Below, one piece after another: positions 13,001 to 25,393 of a stretch of 64,000 nt of DNA. A program made the translations under genes and the position numbers. A model generated the notes under the pieces. It was given only the letters and a program-made list of their open reading frames with translations, was not told the origin of the DNA and ran no database searches. The stretch is taken from contig NW_023503493.1 in the NCBI RefSeq assembly GCF_014529535.1, positions 12,308,001 to 12,372,000 of the forward strand, written 5' to 3'. The first letter of the stretch is position 1. Each line of letters begins with the position of its first letter. This stretch comes from Bradysia coprophila. Lineage: Eukaryota; Arthropoda; Insecta; Diptera; Sciaridae.

Positions 13001-16000
13001 TGGACTCTTTCCATCATGGTACGTTTACATATTCTACATGAACCAATAACTGATAGATTCCTTGATTCTTCCGAGATCCTTTCCATAATTTTATATTTGT
13101 CTAATCTAACAACTTCAGCGAATAGATTTTCTTTACTTTTTTTTTTTTGGTGACCAAAGTACTTGTTTATTTAATGATGTGTGGCTCTGTTACTTTTGCT
13201 CTGTATGTTGTCTTGTTTGTCTATTATCATTTTCGTTTTTATTTTTATTTTTACAAAAGTTACAACTTCTAACAGGACCGAACTGGCTCGAAAAAGCCCA
13301 TCGGGGGTTACGTACACCTTATTTGCGAAAATTGCAAAATTAAAAATTATTGTATAAAAACCTCTTTGTGAATCAATTGAATTCAGAGTATGGCCGTGCC
13401 TGACTTCTATCGTCAATTCGCACGGAAATTTCATTTTTCTTAACTCTGATACAGAGAAATTTAAACTTCCGATTTCTGAGCAAGGGGAATAGAGTTTAAC
13501 GTGTGCGAAACTAGCAGTCCCGGCCGAATCAAGAAGATATGAATATTATCTGTTGAATCGCAACCAAACTGAAAAGGTTACGATTCGTAACTTACGAATA
13601 AAATACATTTTTCGATTGGAACTACAGTGGGCATGAGAAACAACTCAGATAAATAAAACAAAATACTTCTTTTGTTTTAAAACAAGCGAAATGGTTTTTA
13701 CCACTCTTGCGGTCTGTGAGCCATTGTAATAAAAAAAAACATTTTTTTTTGCCAACATCTCATCAGGTCTCATTGTGACAGAGGCAAGGAGACAATTAAC
13801 CGCAAGTGACTAGTACAAGTACTACTACAAGTCTAGCGAATCATAAGCGGAATGAAATTAAACTTTCATACCGCTTCATCTCTATCTATGCTGACTTTTG
13901 TTTTATTTTTGGGAGTTTTTTAATACGAAAATTACGGCAGACCATAAGACAGATTGTAATGTTGGTAGGTAATGTCGATAATACAAAAATTTCCGAGTAG
14001 TTATCAAAATCTATGGTGACACTTATAATTTGACAAAATTTTCCGCACTAGTATCGAAATGAATGACATTTGCCTTTTATTTTTTTTGTCTAAATTTTAT
14101 TTTAATATTTTGACATTTGTCCATTTAATAAGTAGTTGTCAGCAGCAAAATGTTTAATTTTGTTGTACACGTTCCATATAATATCAGTGTGGGAGTTATT
14201 TTCACCATACCCTTCTAAATCTCTTTTTTTGAATCTTTTTCTGTCAGAGAAAAGACATGGATTTTCTGCAGCTGTTTTTCCGTTGGTCCTCAAACAAAAG
14301 TTATACAGGGGAATCGCTGTAAAACACCTGAACAAATTTCCCTGTAAGGAATCTCAAATACGTTGTAAATTGAAATCGTCTGGTTATTATGTGTTTCAAC
14401 CTTAATATGAACTTATGCGGGTGTGCTACTCGTAGTGTATATACCCAGCATTTTACAGAAAGTGGTTTGATATGAGTCATTTCAAACCACTCGCTGTAAA
14501 TTCGGAACAAATTTAACATTATTTAAGTGTACTGAGCATTCTTTAAGTTCTCACTATAATTCATTGTTTTCGATTTCTTCAGAGAAAATAATTTGTTAAT
14601 TTGGCACTGCATTGATTTTAACAAAAATATTTTTAATATTTACTTTGTTCAATTTTATGAACAATTATTATTGTTGCATTTCGGTCTATCTCTTAGCATA
14701 ATTGAAACCATAATTCGATTTAACACTTTACATCGCATGTTGTTATACTGTCAATTACTTTGAGCTTATAAGCAGAATATTTGTGCTCCTTTCTTTTCTC
14801 AATTCTTTCTATATTTATGATAAAAATCATGCTGAAAACAATAGTACCCGGATAGCAGAGAACTAACAACACTTAAACGAATTTATTGAACTTATCATTC
14901 GCTGTAACGTTTCAATTACATCAACTTAGAATCTATAAATAAAATGTCAAATAAGAAATACACTTACGATCTTCGTAACGATCTATCGATCAGTTTCATT
15001 GGTAAATTTATTTTTTTTTGCTGAAATTAATCTGGTAAAAATTTATTTAATGTCTTATGAGCTAAAAGAAATTCTGAAAACTTTTTTTTTCATTCCAATA
15101 ACGACAACGTGTGGACTGTTTGAAGAAGAAAAAAATCCACGCCATTGTCTATATTGTTTGCATTTCTTTTCTTTATTGTTTCAATTCTTGATCCACATCT
15201 ATTTTTTATGCTTACCATTTTCTTTGCGTTATTCCATATAAAAATGTGTGAAAAAAATAAATTTTTGTTCAAAATTTGTTTAAAAATTTCAAAACATAAT
15301 TCTGTTCAAATTGTGACTAGGGTATGAACACGTTGGAAAATTAATCATTTTTTTTTTGTATTTGTTTCGATTCTCTTATTCAATGTCATCATCATCATCA
15401 TTGACCACGTTATATCACTTACGTTTTCCAACTAATATTTTTCATAAAATTATATTTCGCTCAAAGGTAACTGCTCGTAAATGTACATTCAATCAAAACC
15501 ATTTGTTTTTTCTGTTAATTATTAAAGGTTCAGTAGAGCGCATATAGCATTTTAATTAATTATTTGAATTCATTCACTCGGCCTTAATTTTCCATCGATT
15601 TTTAATGTGTTCCTTGTGGAAAGTAGAAAATTTAAAATGATGAGTCTGGTCGTAACTCAATCTTTATCAACTTGAAGAGTCCACTGTGAATTACAAATTA
15701 GCTATATTATCTACTACGGAAAGCCTCCGTTAATAAAATGAAGTACATTTAAATAGCATACCACTGAGCTTATTTTTACGATTTTGAATTCTTGAAACTT
15801 CGTATTCTCGAAAACAAACCCATCAACCAGAGCCCATTTTCTAGAATTCTTTTTCTTAAAAATTCTTCAATTTTAGTAAATCTAGAATTTGTTGAGAGAA
15901 ATCTTGAGTACAGTCCAAAAAGCAATTTGTTTGTGCACCGAGAGCGAAGTAGGTACTTCCAGTGTGAAGTGTGTTACTAGACTATTTTATAGTAAGAGAT

Positions 16001-16370
16001 TCACTACTTTAGATCAATGCACTCTAAGCTCATCCAACATAGTAAAATAAAAGGCCTAGACACGACGAACAGTTCAACCTGCAAATATTATTTATTTTAA
16101 GAGAAATGCTGTACGATGGTCTGCAAGGTACATTTATTTTCCACGAGTTGACGATTAATCACACCGGATAGGGTAAAAAATTGAATTTAATCGGCTTGTT
16201 TCGTGTAATATTAATTGCAAATATTAGCGTTTTGAAATGAGCAATTCAATTTCTTCATATTCTTTAATTTCTGTACTGTTTATTGCGATAAAAAAAATGC
16301 TGTCTGATGTTTACAAAAGAAAAAATTAGACGAATTGTATACAGTTAAAGCCAATAAAATTTGTGGCGCA
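10040..16370. other. Long gene-free AT-rich stretch
   Basis: No exon with family resemblance, no tRNA and no snoRNA-like box pair was seen. Numerous homopolymer T/A runs occur. One imperfect inverted repeat at 11117-11325 is listed separately. Short frames in this stretch show no recognisable domains. Confidence 0.45.
11117..11325. repeat. Imperfect inverted repeat (probable MITE)
   Basis: The left arm includes TTAAAGTGACGCTTTCAACG, which pairs imperfectly with the right arm TTAAAACGTCACTTTGAAAG. Flanking sequence also pairs (TCTATTCCATC against GTAATGGACGG). The arms are roughly 80 percent complementary over about 50 bases. There is no coding capacity, and no target duplication was defined. 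Confidence 0.5.
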
Positions 16371-16374
16371 ATAT

Positions 16375-16520
16375 TCCTCAGCTGGTCCACTCTTAAAACC
16401 ACAACGCCTTACAAGAGTTTATCAGTTTAACGTGCGCGTGGTAGACGTAAAACATTATAAACAAACATGTATAAGATATAAGACAATGAGGTTGTATGAG
16501 TGGACCAGCTGAAGCAGATT
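16375..16520. mobile_element. CAGCTG-type MITE, copy 2
   Basis: The arms are TTCCTCAGCTGGTCCACTC on the left and GAGTGGACCAGCTGAAG on the right. The middle contains CAGTTTAACGTGCGCGTGG, related to the CGCGC core of other copies. About 145 bp with no coding capacity. Confidence 0.7.
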
Positions 16521-17247
16521 GTGTTACAAATTTAATTGAGGTTAACTGTAGTTTACATAGACTGATCTCATTCCGAAAAGGAATTCTGTCTCTCTATGTC
16601 ATTAATATTATCGTAAATTTACTTTCAAATTCATTTTTGACCTTGCCAAAGTTTTCGACTTTTTTGTTTGAAATATTTGTTCCGGTTATAAGTTTTAACA
16701 TACGGTTAAGCTTAGGCACTTCAACAAAACTTTTTTTTTTTCATTATCTTTCAAAATGTAAATTTTAAATTGGAATAATTTAAAATCTAAGTCCGAAATT
16801 TAAGCAAGCTTTTACTGCGCCAGATTATAATGAACCAATATCGACAAAATTGCAATTCAATTTAGTTGAGGTTAGCAGTAAACCGTAATTTAGTCGACAT
16901 ATTTAAACCATCCAGATCATCATTATTTACTCTTTTGATCAATTACCAATTTATTTAGGTCGATCAATTCTTTTTAGGATTTTTCGACCACCTGTTACCA
17001 TTGTTCTTTACATAAAATTTCAAACCTTTTCGACCTGTAACGATTCTGATTATTCGAAAAGTAATCATCAAAAATTAAATTGAAACTAAACAGGAACGAG
17101 CGTAATCACACTGCAATCTTTATCAAAGACAAATTATATTCAATAAATTTTAATACGGAGTTTGCTCGTCAATAAAACCAACCAACCATACTCAATCAAA
17201 AGATACAGTTCATGTTAACCAAAATTGTGTCTAAGCTTGACTCAGTT

Positions 17248-17364
17248 TGTTTTCTAGCTGGTCCAATCACATCTTTATACTGGTTTATAATCACACTCAC
17301 GTTGGTAGTAGTGGATCAGCACGTATAAGCAGTGTGATTGTATGACTGGACCAGTTGGAAAACA
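17248..17364. mobile_element. CAGCTG-type MITE, copy 3
   Basis: The arms are GTTTTCTAGCTGGTCCAATC on the left and GACTGGACCAGTTGGAAAAC on the right. An internal AATCACA/TGTGATT pairing extends them. About 115 bp, of the same family as copies at 1.35, 16.4, 43.4 and 57.5 kb. Confidence 0.7.
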
Positions 17365-18140
17365 TTTTGAAGTAACTGGTTGGCATTTAAACTGAATCTT
17401 ATTTAACATATAACATAGCTCTCTCACAGACTGTGAGTTATAGTAAAGCTCAGGATAAGTCAGCCGATGTCAAAAAAAAACGTCTGACCTGAAAGCTTAA
17501 GTTACGCCAGGTCTTTTCGAAAAAGGCCCTGTCCTGACCTGAATTCGGTTCCATTAAAAAATCTCAGAGATAACTTCACATTTTTATATAAATCTTTCGG
17601 GTTTGCCTGTCATGTCAGGTTTGAACTAATTCTCATTCCGAGCTTAATCAATAGTTGAAAATTCCATTGAATGGCATTATCAAAAAAAAATGGATGGCTG
17701 GCTTTGCGATTAATTATCGTCTTTTTATTGTTACTCTTAGTGTCTTAGTTGGATGTGTAAAATTAACTTAAGATTTATTGTTAATCAATTTTTGAACCCA
17801 TAAAAACAATTGAAATAAATCCAGTCGTTTTGTCAAACATTTCCTTAATTTTTCAATACTCTGAATAAAAAACTTTTTCTTTCTGTTTGATTGTATATGT
17901 CATATTTATTAAATGAACGAGGATTTTCAGTTTATATTTTTGCGAGATTAACTTTCGTCATAATGTCAAAGTTTAAATTTCGAAACTTTGTTATCACAAA
18001 AGTGCATATCCGGCACATGTTGTTTCATAGAAGTTTTTCATTATTTTCTGATTAATTTTCCAACGATTTGGCTCTGTTTATAAAACAGTGTATTATAGTT
18101 GAGACAATAAAAGATTTTGTTTTTTTTTTTTGTTTAATTT
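17365..18140. other. Gene-free stretch
   Basis: I see only AT-rich sequence with a CCTGA-rich patch at 17480-17620 resembling the repeat at 1975-2222. It lies downstream of the minus-strand RGG-protein gene. Confidence 0.4.
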
Positions 18141-18149
18141 TTTTTTGTT

Positions 18150-18175
18150 TTTTTTTTATTTTATTTATTTATCCC
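18150..18175 (-). terminator. Candidate poly(A) signals of the RGG-protein gene
   Basis: On the minus strand, overlapping AATAAA hexamers (GATAAATAAATAAAATAAAA) lie about 780 nt past the stop codon at 18950. The region between is extremely T/A-rich, so other hexamers could be used. Confidence 0.35.
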
Positions 18176-18949
18176 ACGATATTGGTTTATCGAACACACA
18201 TATTACAATAATAATTACGATTTTTTGCATTTACGTTTGAATTTAATAATAAAAAAAAATGTCAGAAAAAAGTCAAAATTAAAAGATGGAAATCAAATGC
18301 TTGAAGTAAAAAAAAATCTAAATCACTTCGAAAATGAATAATATGGAGAAACAATGATAAAAACTAAAATCTACGGGTTTTTCGGTTGATTTTATTTTGT
18401 TTTTTATTTTTATTTTTAGCAAAAAGAAATTTTTTTAAATTTATTTTTTCACATTACAATAATTTGATGATTAATGAATATATCTGTTGACTGAGAAAAA
18501 TCTGTTAAGTTATTTCACTCTGTAAAATGTATCCAATCCATATCAGGGGGAGCTCATTTTATTGATTTATTTTCCTATAATTTGCGGTGGTCGGTCTTTT
18601 AATTATAGTTTGCGATCAGATGATGAGGCTCTAGTATGTTTTTTGTGTTTTTATTTTTTTCTTTCTTGTTAAACTTTCAACTTAGCGTACGGTTTGTTTT
18701 TCATTTGTTAGCATCCGTTCGGGGTGTTCGGGGTTGCATGACATTTCTATTCTTGTGATATAAGTCAATGGACTTTAGTAAATATTTTTTTTTATTAAAC
18801 ATTTTCCGTGTTAACATTTTCTTAATGTTTTTTTCGCATTTTTTTTCCTTTTTTATTGGGTCATCCATCAATTATTTATCTTATTTAGTGCATCATTGAT
18901 TTTTATTAAATGTTTTTTTTCAGTTTATTCAATTTTCTTTGTATTTTTT

Positions 18950-21900
18950 TCAATAATAACCAGCATGACTTTGGTATGCATCTGTCTTTGCATAACCTTG
19001 TGAATAGGCATTCGCGTCTATAAAAAAATGTTCGAGTTGGTTTCTGTGTTTTATGGTAAATGTTTTTTATTTAAACTAAATTAGAATTAACTACTCTGCT
19101 TGTTTGGTTTGTTTAATTTTTTATTTTTGTTTTTTTTTCAATTAATTTTTTTTTAGTTAACTTCAAATTCAATTTTCTACGATTTTACGTTTCAATTCAT
19201 CTAAGAATGCACGAATGGAAAATGATATAAATTTAATAACGGTACTCACCATAACCATACGATCGGCTGTCGTATTGAGCGGCCGGTTGCGAATAGTCCG
19301 GTGGCGCCTGACTGTAATCGGCCGTGCTTGGATATTGTTGTGAGTTATAGTCTTGGGTGTAACTTTGCGGATAACGTGTGTCTGGTTGCGCATAGCCCGA
19401 TGAACTGGGAATAAATTCATTTTGTTAGTGGATTTCGAGATGACAGGGCAGTCACATGTGCGTGAAAGATGAGTTTGGAAATGAAGGTTGTTGTCGAGAA
19501 GACGGTAACTAAATTCTTCCTGGGGCTGGAAGTTTTCTTAATAATTTTTTTCCGCCAGGCAATACGAGAATAAAGTTTGGTCCAATGAATATATTTAGAC
19601 TGATAGGTAGAAGAAGAATGCGAGATTAATAGCGAATTTTGTTGTTCAACGAGAAAATTCGATGTACGCAGTCTTCCATGGCTAGGTTAGCTAGGTTGCC
19701 TTCATCTTTAAAATTTCAGATTTATTTCGCTGACTGTCAAAAATCGCTTGAGGTGTTAATCTAGCATTTTTTGTCCAATATACTGCTTCGGTATCGATAA
19801 AAAAGGTGTAAGCAAATTTGAAGGGAAATCCTATTTCTTATACAACGAAGGATAAAATACAGAGCCGTAACGAATTTCAGGTTTACCTGAAACTGATCTG
19901 AAAGTCATTACTTGATCTGATCTGAAACTGAAACTGAAAGGGCAATTTTACGGAACTTTAACACCCTGGGTGGAAATGAAAACTTCGAAAGGACGAGAGC
20001 TTCACGCCTCCAAAGGCAATACCATTTTAACTGGATGAAAGAAGTAACATCTCGGGCATATACAAGCGATCAATATATTCAAACCTTGACTGCATAAAAT
20101 GTCTAAACCTCATTTCCTCATTATATTGTCAACAGAGCTGTGACTTTATAATTTATTGAAATGTTATTGTTGAGAATATTACTAAATATCACTTTCAGGT
20201 GAATTTAGCATCGTTAGGTTGCATCATATTGAATTTGTTTGCGTCAAGTTGCAGCTAGTGGTGAGGTGGATTCAATTCCATTCCAATTAGCATGTGCAAC
20301 AATATTAGTCAGATGAATATATGATGATGGAAATAAAACAGAAATGAATTGACCTAAAAGTCAGAATCCGCAATTTCTCTCATCCGCTGAGGGTTTGCAT
20401 TACCTTTATATACTTTGGCACACAATATTAACAATATTAACAATAAAACAGCCCTAAGATGTTGTGTGGGCATAGACACACCTCGTAAAAATTTAAGTCG
20501 AGATGAAGGTGCATGAATCAGAGCCTATTTTAAGGAAATTGAACACTTAAAAATTCTCTTAAATTCCTAAACTGCTAAATCATTTTTGGCTATTTTATCT
20601 AAAAAAGACAACGTACTCCAATGTAACTGTCGTTTTGACAGCCTGTTCACTTGTTTTTTCATGTTTTTGATGATTGCATTGGAATTAGATCTAACAGAAA
20701 ATAACATTTGATTTCAGCTTCTTGGTTTCTCTGATTTATCTCGTTTGTCATGTGAAATAGCATACGAAATGAGAGAAATCATAGAAACGGAAAGCAACAT
20801 CAGTAAATGTTCGAAACGCAGTTTAATTGTCGTTTCACTTCAAAAGTTTACTTTTGCGATTGTCGCAAAAAATATTTTTGCGATACTGAAAACAACGTAC
20901 GTAGTTGGAGACGATTTGTTGGTACATTAACATGTCTTACTGCTCGTTATAGATTTCTCGGATTTATGATATGAGAGCTACAATTTCTTACTGGTACGTA
21001 GGGTATCGGGTATGTTAGCAAATAATTGCTGCGTCCACTTAACTCGAAACTTTGGAAATCTTTTTTTCGTATCTATTTTTCATGAAGAGTTATTAGCATG
21101 CAAAAATCATTAAACGTTTGTTTGCGCAGTCTACTGAATTGTCTGACTCAAAAAATATTTTGAATGAGCTAGACAACTAGGAAGACATCCAAAGAAATCT
21201 CATCCAACTACATTTAATTGCAATATCCGTTCAAGCATGTATCATCATCATCACCATACATAATATTCTAAAGAAATATTCCGCTCGTAAACCGCAAGAC
21301 AAATGTTAGACAATTGAATGGCTACTTATCTCGCCCCCAAACACATTTGCTTTATAATTCAATTGGTTAACACCAAATAGTTTGTTGTCAATTTGTTGCG
21401 AAATCACATGAATCAGAATGATATGGCACGGCGCTAATTTGCAAATCTCGATAAAAATAAATGTGATTGTTGGGGCTATGCTCATGGTTGATTGAAATCT
21501 CATTCTTTGGGGACAACATGAAAAAAATTAAATTTGAATTTAACTCGGCTGCCACTTACTTATAATCCTGTGAATATTGACTGCTATCGTAATCGGTACT
21601 CGGAGTGTAGCTTGAAGGCGGCGGTGCTTGGCCGTAACTACTCTGAGAATATCCATTCGAAGCATATCCGGTTGATGGCGGCGGAGCACTATAACTGCTT
21701 TGCGCATATTGATCGGCTGGTGGTTGTTCGTAGCCAGAATGGTGATTGTAATAACTGAAATCAATTTCAAATCGTTAAGCGTCACGAATGTGTGCAATTG
21801 AAAGGTTGCAACGGATCGATACCTTTGCGGCTGTGATGGATTATGATAGCTGTTGTGCTGTGGCGGATGCGTGGGAACTTGTTGCTGGCTATACGACGGA

Positions 21901-22844
21901 TACTTTGGCGCATATGGACGAGTTGGTGGTCCTTGTTCGTATCGGCCACGTTTCGGTCCCATCGGTGGGCCCATTGGTGGTCCTCTTTTCAATGCTGGCA
22001 CTGGTGCACCTTGTGTCATTCCAGGTTGAATAACTGGCGGAGGCCGAGGCATTCCGGGATTGTAGCTTCCACGTCCGCCTCTCGGTGGACCACCGCGATA
22101 TGGTTTCGGTGGTTGCGGTCCGGATGATTGCATATCATTGCCACTCACATTGATATTTGGTGTGTAACTTCCGCCGCGTCCACCACGACTCATTCCAGGT
22201 GCACCTCTTCCTCTTAGAGTGCCTCGTGACGGTGGCATTCCAGATGAACTAACACTTTGTGGTGTTCCACTTGATACACCGTTCGTCGGTGGAGTGGTTG
22301 TTGACGTCGTCTGTGATACAGTCGCAGCGGTAGACGTTATTGGCGAAGACGAGGTTGTCGGTGTCGTTGAAATTGAATCAGCCTGTGAAGAGGATTGTGA
22401 CTGCTGCGGTGGAGCTGAATTATGATTCGGAGGCGGATAGCCTTGTTGATTATGATAACCTTGATTGTTATACATTGGCGGTCTTCCTCTGCCATTCATT
22501 GAGCCTCTTGGTGGACCACCACGATGATGGAACCCACTCTGAAAGCCCATACCTCTTGGTGGAATGCCTCGTAATATACCTCGACCTCTCATACCCGGAT
22601 GGAAACCGCCACGCATTCCCATTGGTCCACCACGCATCATACCACGACCTCGGTAACTAAAATGGTAGAAATAAACACGATGCACCGGACTAATTATGTG
22701 CAAGTGATTAGCAATAACTCACCCTCCACGTTCATATCCACCACGCATCATTGGACCGCCGCCTCTACTACCGCGATAACCACCACGCATCGGTGGACCA
22801 GACGATGGAATTACTGACGGAGTTTGAACGCCTCCGTTTTCCAT
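18950..22844 (-). CDS. RGG-rich, tyrosine-rich low-complexity protein (5 exons)
   Basis: I assembled 457 residues from exons 22844-22723, 22656-21823, 21754-21560, 19404-19250 and 19017-18950. Every junction is GT-AG and phase-consistent. The start has a good context (GCAAAATGG). Residues 1 to about 110 are dense in RGG and RG repeats (MRGGYRGSRGGG, RGRGMMRGGPMGMRGG), a typical arginine-methylation and RNA-binding tract. Next comes a Gln/Ser/Thr/Pro linker, a second RGG block, and a basic GPPMGPKRGRYEQGPP segment that may be a nuclear localisation signal. The C-terminal part (exons 3-5) is a prion-like tract of Y-containing repeats (SSYGQAPPPSSY, SYTQDYNSQQYP) ending HAGYY. No RRM, KH, helicase or zinc finger is present. 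I do not recognise an orthologue. By composition it resembles FUS/EWS-type low-complexity regions, so a role in ribonucleoprotein condensates is inference. Confidence 0.8.
19405..21559 (-). other. Intron 3 of the RGG-protein gene (2155 nt)
   Basis: This is the only long intron of the gene. It contains a decayed CTGATCTGAAACTGAAAC patch near 19.90 kb and no recognised snoRNA box pair, exon or transposon end. Confidence 0.6.
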
Positions 22845-23975
22845 TTTGCTAATTTAGTTATAAACAGACAAAATCGGTTCAATGTGACTGGTCCGGCAAC
22901 AAACTTATTTCGTCTGCACGTCAATTATTCAAGTTTGGAAAATGAGCAAAAAGGCGAAGCTTGATCTGACACCGAACGATTCCTATATTTTATTGTATCA
23001 AGCCGGCTATTCGAACAAAACAACTTCAAATAAATGTTATTCCGTATAGTTAACATGTACTAGACATTCACACACTAAACTTTTCACTTTATATTCGATA
23101 AATTTGTTACAATCCAAAACTAAATTTTTAATAAAACTAATGGCGACCGAGCACCGCGCAATCAATAATTTTTCTTTGAAAGGAAAATGTCGCGACAATG
23201 TGACACTCGTAATGTGAGTGTGTGCGATGTGCGGAATGGGTGCGTTTTATGTCACAAAAGAGATCTATCAGAAAACGCAGAAGAGAGAAAATAGATTTTG
23301 GTGGGAAATTTCAAAGACAATTTCAAAGCGATTTCTTGCTGTAGACGGGTTAATTGCTTGATTTATTTTATAAAATCGAACGAATCAAAGGCTGATCGCC
23401 TACCATTTCTCGGTACAGTTAAAGAATATAAAAATTGTCTCCGGAAAACGTGCGACATATTGGAAACTCAAAAACCACTTACAGTGAAATTGTGACGCAA
23501 GTCTTTCTATCCACTTACAAAAGAGCTGATATAAGAAGATACGTCACACAGTGGCAGATTATTCGGCTTTATGAACATCTGCCACATAGATCAATAGCTT
23601 AAAACGCTCATAGTATTGGAGGATTGGATTCCACTTGGAATAAAGTTCTTATCAGGACAATTGAGAGTGTAGACTTGTTCGTTTGAATGGTTTAACAGAA
23701 GTGAAAATTTATTATAATGTAAATTCATTTAGACTACTAGAGTCGGGTTACTACAATTTAGTTCACTAGAAACAACTCGGAAACTTTGCTCCCAACACAT
23801 AGCTCCGAACTTATTGAATTTTATGAAAATTTCAGCCAAATCCAACGAGTCAAAGGTTGGTAATTCATCGATTTCAAAACGTATGAAAATCCGTTTCTTC
23901 TTACAAATTTTGAAATTTAACGTGTGATAGCTCGTTGAACTCGTATGTACGCTTATGAATTATGAATAAAATACT
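22845..23975. other. Upstream region of the RGG-protein gene
   Basis: No TATA box was recognised. The first 400 bases would hold the 5' UTR and promoter of the minus-strand gene. Beyond that I see nothing definable. Confidence 0.35.
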
Positions 23976-24395
23976 TTAAGAGGCACCGGCACCTAGCTAA
24001 AATTGTAGCCTACATTTGCGTGTTTCGTATTTCATTTTTGTTAATATCTTTTCATCAGAATCCTTTTTGAAAAATGTGCGACCGCAATTCCGACCACGAA
24101 TGTGTTAGCTTTCAACAGAAAATAGTTTTGGTTTTAGTCGTTTGACCAGCTCTGAGAAAAGTGAGCAGTTTAATGAAATTTACATAAACTGCTCATTGTT
24201 CTCAGAGCTGGTCAAATTGCTGCAACCAAATCTATTTTCTGTTGAAAGCTAACACATTCGTGGTCGGAATTGCGGTCGTAAATTTTTCAAAAAGGATTCT
24301 GGTGGAAAGATATCATCAAAAGTAAACTAAAATCCAGTATTTAAAAATCGCCCTAATGTATGCTTTTCGGCAAAGTACCGGTGCCTCTTAAAGCA
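23976..24395. mobile_element. Foldback MITE with TTAA-flanked GAGGCACCGG ends
   Basis: The left end reads TTAAGAGGCACCGG and the right end CCGGTGCCTCTTAA. Long inner arms pair almost perfectly: GACCGCAATTCCGACCACGA and TGTGTTAGCTTTCAACAGAA on the left are mirrored on the right. The centre is GAGCAGTTTAATG...TAAACTGCTC. TTAA at both edges recalls piggyBac-type target sites, but because the whole unit is palindromic the TTAA could belong to the repeat. A partial copy lies at 27.09-27.30 kb. Confidence 0.75.
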
Positions 24396-24444
24396 GTAGG
24401 AGAAAAGTCAAAAAGTTCGTGTTCCTCACTACCGTACAACGCAT

Positions 24445-24535
24445 AAAACCTTAGAGAGGCGAATTCGTGAGACAATTTCATATATTTTCAATCACGAATC
24501 CGCCGCTCTTACGGTTTATCAACGAACTTCAAGCA
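24445..24535. repeat. Short inverted repeat beside the LINE
   Basis: GAGGCGAATTCGTGA at about 24456 pairs with TCACGAATCCGCCGCTC at about 24492. It lies between the foldback MITE and the truncated LINE, and may be another small MITE. Confidence 0.4.
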
Positions 24536-24577
24536 AAAGTTCTATTTATGACAGCTGCCAAATAGAGTACTTTTTGT

Positions 24578-25198
24578 ATGAAATTTTATCCCCACTCTTT
24601 TTACAGTGTAAAATTTTGTATGGAGCTCGGAGTTACAATTGACGATAAACTGTCATTCAATGAGCATGTCGATTTGGTAACAAGGAAGGCATATCGTCTG
24701 ATAGGTTTCATTTTTTGCTGTGGAAGATATTTTTCTAACCAAACAAGCATGATGATTCTTTACAACTCTCTCGTCCGAAACAGGTTTGAATATTGCTCGT
24801 CGGTCTGGAGTCCGTTCTATCTCAATGCAATCGATCAAATTGAACGTGTTCAGAGGAAATTCTCAAGGATGTTTTTCTACAAATTCAACATGGAGAAACA
24901 ATCATACGACAAAAGGCTAAAGTTTCTGAAGTTACACTCGTTGGAGTCACGACGGTTGAAAAATGACGAACTCACTCTGTTCAAACTGATCCATCATCGT
25001 ATCGATTCTCAACTTTATCATCATCTTAAGTTTGATCGACGTTCTACATCCACACGGCAAAAGACTTTGTTTTACCTTCCAAAATTCAAGACTAATGTAC
25101 AGAGAAATTGTCCTATTTATCGCCTGCAAGAGCACCACGACGTATATTTCTCACGATTAAACTTAATGGATGACAGGTTTTCTGTTTTAAGAGCCTAG
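24578..25198 (+). pseudogene. 5'-truncated LINE: reverse-transcriptase C-terminal region
   Basis: The open frame encodes about 200 residues typical of the region after the polymerase core of jockey-like arthropod non-LTR elements: LGVTIDDKLSFNEHVDLVTR, then the turn NRFEYCSSVWSPFYLNAIDQ, then IERVQRKFSRMFF, and a basic C-terminal tail ending FSVLRA. The catalytic FADD-box palm domain is absent, so the element is truncated at its 5' end at about 24605. This is the usual product of incomplete target-primed reverse transcription. The frame has no stops or frameshifts, which suggests a fairly recent insertion. A 3' UTR follows and ends in an (AAAAT)n tail at 25363-25388. Confidence 0.85.
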
Positions 25199-25388
25199 TC
25201 AAGGATCATTTCGCTTTTTGATTTTGATTATAGTGATGGTTGTTGACATTGTTAACGTTTTGCTATGCTTTTGGTTTATGATTTTTCCTAAAGTTTTCCA
25301 TTTTTGTAATTTGCTGATTGACATATTATTGGGCTTTGGCCTGTTTGTTGATCATTAAACAGATAAAATAAAATAAAATAAATAAAAC
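25199..25388 (+). mobile_element. LINE 3' UTR and (AAAAT)n tail
   Basis: The 165-base 3' UTR after the reverse-transcriptase stop ends in AAAATAAAATAAAATAAAT at about 25367-25386. This tail stops six bases before the stop codon of the convergent GH43 gene. Confidence 0.8.
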
Positions 25389-25393
25389 GTATC

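Noticed and set aside
21788..22817. Plus-strand frames of 68-106 codons
   Set aside because: Antisense shadows of the RGG-protein exons.
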